In this document: piece by piece, positions 63,055 to 64,000 of the stretch
Position numbering within the stretch: the first letter of the stretch is position 1
Layout of the letters: the number at the start of each line of letters is the position of its first letter
Assembly: GCF_001514215.1 (NCBI RefSeq)
Contig: NZ_KQ948851.1
Location: 62,001 to 126,000 of the forward strand
Direction: 5' to 3'
Origin: Streptomyces bungoensis
Lineage (GTDB): Bacteria > Actinomycetota > Actinomycetes > Streptomycetales > Streptomycetaceae
DNA: 64,000 nt
Made by a program: the position numbers and the translations under genes
The notes under the pieces: generated by a model
Seen by the model: only the letters and a program-made list of their open reading frames with translations
Told to the model about the DNA's origin: nothing
Database searches by the model: none

Positions 63055-64000
63055 ATGTCCCAGACCACCGCGGCGGCGGGCGGAGTCACCGCCGCCGCCC
63101 CGATCGGCGCCCGCCTGGACCGCCTGCCGATCACCCCGCTGCACCGCAGGCTCACCGCGGTCGTCGGCGTCGGCCTGTTCTTCGACACCTTCGAGAACAA
63201 CCTGTCCGGCACCCTCGGCAAGGTCCTGCAGAGCGGCTTCGGCTTCGGCGCCACCTCGCTCAAGCTGGTCCTGGCCTCGGTGTTCGTCGGCCAGTTCATC
63301 GGCTCGCTCACGCTCGGCCGGATCGCCGACCGGTTCGGCCGGCGCCGCGCCTTCCTCATCAACCTCGCCCTCTACTCGGTCTTCTCCCTGCTCGGCGCCT
63401 TCTCCCCGAACGCCGCCTGGCTGATCGCCACCCGGTTCCTCGCCGGTGTCGGCATCGGCGCCGAACAGGCCCTCTCCGACTGCTACCTGGCCGACGTGCT
63501 GCCCGCCGGCAAGCGCGGCCGGTTCATCGCCTGGGCCTACACGCTCGCCTTCTGCGGCGTCCCCGCCGTCGGCTTCGCCGCGCTGTGGCTGGTCCCGCTG
63601 ACCCCGCTGGGCGTGGCGGGCTGGCGCTGGCTGTTCGTGCTCGGCGCGCTCGGCTCGGCCGTGGTGTGGGTCCTGCGGCGGCAGCTCATCGAGTCCCCGC
63701 GCTGGCTCGCGGCGACCGGCCGCACGGCCGAGGCCGAGCGGCTGGTCGCCCGGATGGAGGCCGAGGCGGCGGACCGCGGGCTGCCCCTGCGCCCCCCGGC
63801 CCGGGCCCCGCACCCGGTCGCCGGGACCTCCCGCCTGCGCGACGTCCTCGCGCCCGGCATGATCCGCCGCACCCTGGTGCTCTGGCTGTTCTGCGCGCTG
63901 TCCGTCGTCGGCTACTACGGCTTCGGCACCCTCGCCCCGCAGATCGTCGCCGCCAAGGGCTACGGCATCGTCGCCGGGCTCGGCTTCACCGCGCTGTCCT
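63055..64000 (+). CDS. MFS transporter, 3' end outside window
   Basis: First 315 residues; the frame runs off the window. MFS motif A GRIADRFGRRRAFLINLALYS (~82-102), LIATRFLAGVGIGAEQALSDC (~123-143), and ESPRWLAATGR (~221-231) as in the sugar/organic-acid:H+ symporter group. VGLFFDTFENNLSGTLGKVL lies in helix 1. It could export the product of the SARP-controlled cluster. ATG with CAAGGAGCAC. Confidence 0.88.
   Translation, partial: MSQTTAAAGGVTAAAPIGARLDRLPITPLHRRLTAVVGVGLFFDTFENNLSGTLGKVLQSGFGFGATSLKLVLASVFVGQFIGSLTLGRIADRFGRRRAFLINLALYSVFSLLGAFSPNAAWLIATRFLAGVGIGAEQALSDCYLADVLPAGKRGRFIAWAYTLAFCGVPAVGFAALWLVPLTPLGVAGWRWLFVLGALGSAVVWVLRRQLIESPRWLAATGRTAEAERLVARMEAEAADRGLPLRPPARAPHPVAGTSRLRDVLAPGMIRRTLVLWLFCALSVVGYYGFGTLAPQIVAAKGYGIVAGLGFTALS

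Overview
This is a 64 kb piece of high-GC actinobacterial chromosome. Uniform GC-rich codon third positions, GTG starts, four-base stop/start overlaps, SARP regulators, SepF, F420-type oxidoreductases and several Streptomyces-type DUF families point to Streptomyces or a close relative. No CRISPR array, IS element, integrase or rRNA was seen. One tRNA-like gene is present. The first and last genes run off the window.

Layout. 1-5.0 kb: a partial XRE-NACHT (NLR-like) gene, a LuxR-SARP fusion regulator, and small genes, two of which share a short amyloid-like motif. 5.1-9.9 kb: envelope and stress genes (DUF3618, holin-like protein, TRIC channel, M20 amidohydrolase, Dps) around a rearrangement scar where a headless AI-2E transporter abuts a headless CocE-type hydrolase. 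9.9-15.1 kb: a partner-switching module, with STAS proteins on both sides of a 1390-residue hybrid kinase/phosphatase/anti-sigma protein. 15.2-22.9 kb: a polyhydroxybutyrate route (secreted depolymerase, 3-hydroxybutyrate dehydrogenase, MHS transporter, acetoacetate CoA-transferase, GAF-PucR regulator). 22.9-27.9 kb: methylmalonyl-CoA mutase mutAB with meaB. The acyl-CoA carboxylase beta and epsilon genes at 57.3-59.0 kb complete a propionyl-CoA theme. 28-33.9 kb: membrane glycosyltransferase-like protein, SepF, ATPase, MazG-like and LLM proteins. 33.9-38 kb: the Hen1-Pnkp RNA repair pair. 38.0-40.3 kb: a minimal candidate RiPP operon (47-residue peptide plus a B12/radical SAM enzyme). 40.4-48.7 kb: DUF5133, Sir2, an RsbQ-RsbP-RsbV-like energy-stress operon, an arginine deiminase/ornithine carbamoyltransferase/permease set and an RsbW-like kinase. 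49-56.8 kb: CoA-dependent aromatic catabolism, most like the 2-aminobenzoyl-CoA hybrid pathway, with a PaaX-type regulator and matching operator-like palindromes in two promoter regions.

59.2-64 kb holds the most unusual locus. A SARP regulator is followed by an odd tRNA-Ser-like gene, a DUF2156 (MprF/VlmA-type) aminoacyl-tRNA-dependent transferase, a 49-residue protein, a fatty acid desaturase and an MFS transporter. Two intergenic regions carry triple heptamer direct repeats at exactly 11-bp pitch, the usual form of SARP operators; one set lies just upstream of the tRNA-like gene. My reading is a small natural-product cluster with its own serine-carrying tRNA under SARP control. The sequence elements are visible; the pathway is inference.
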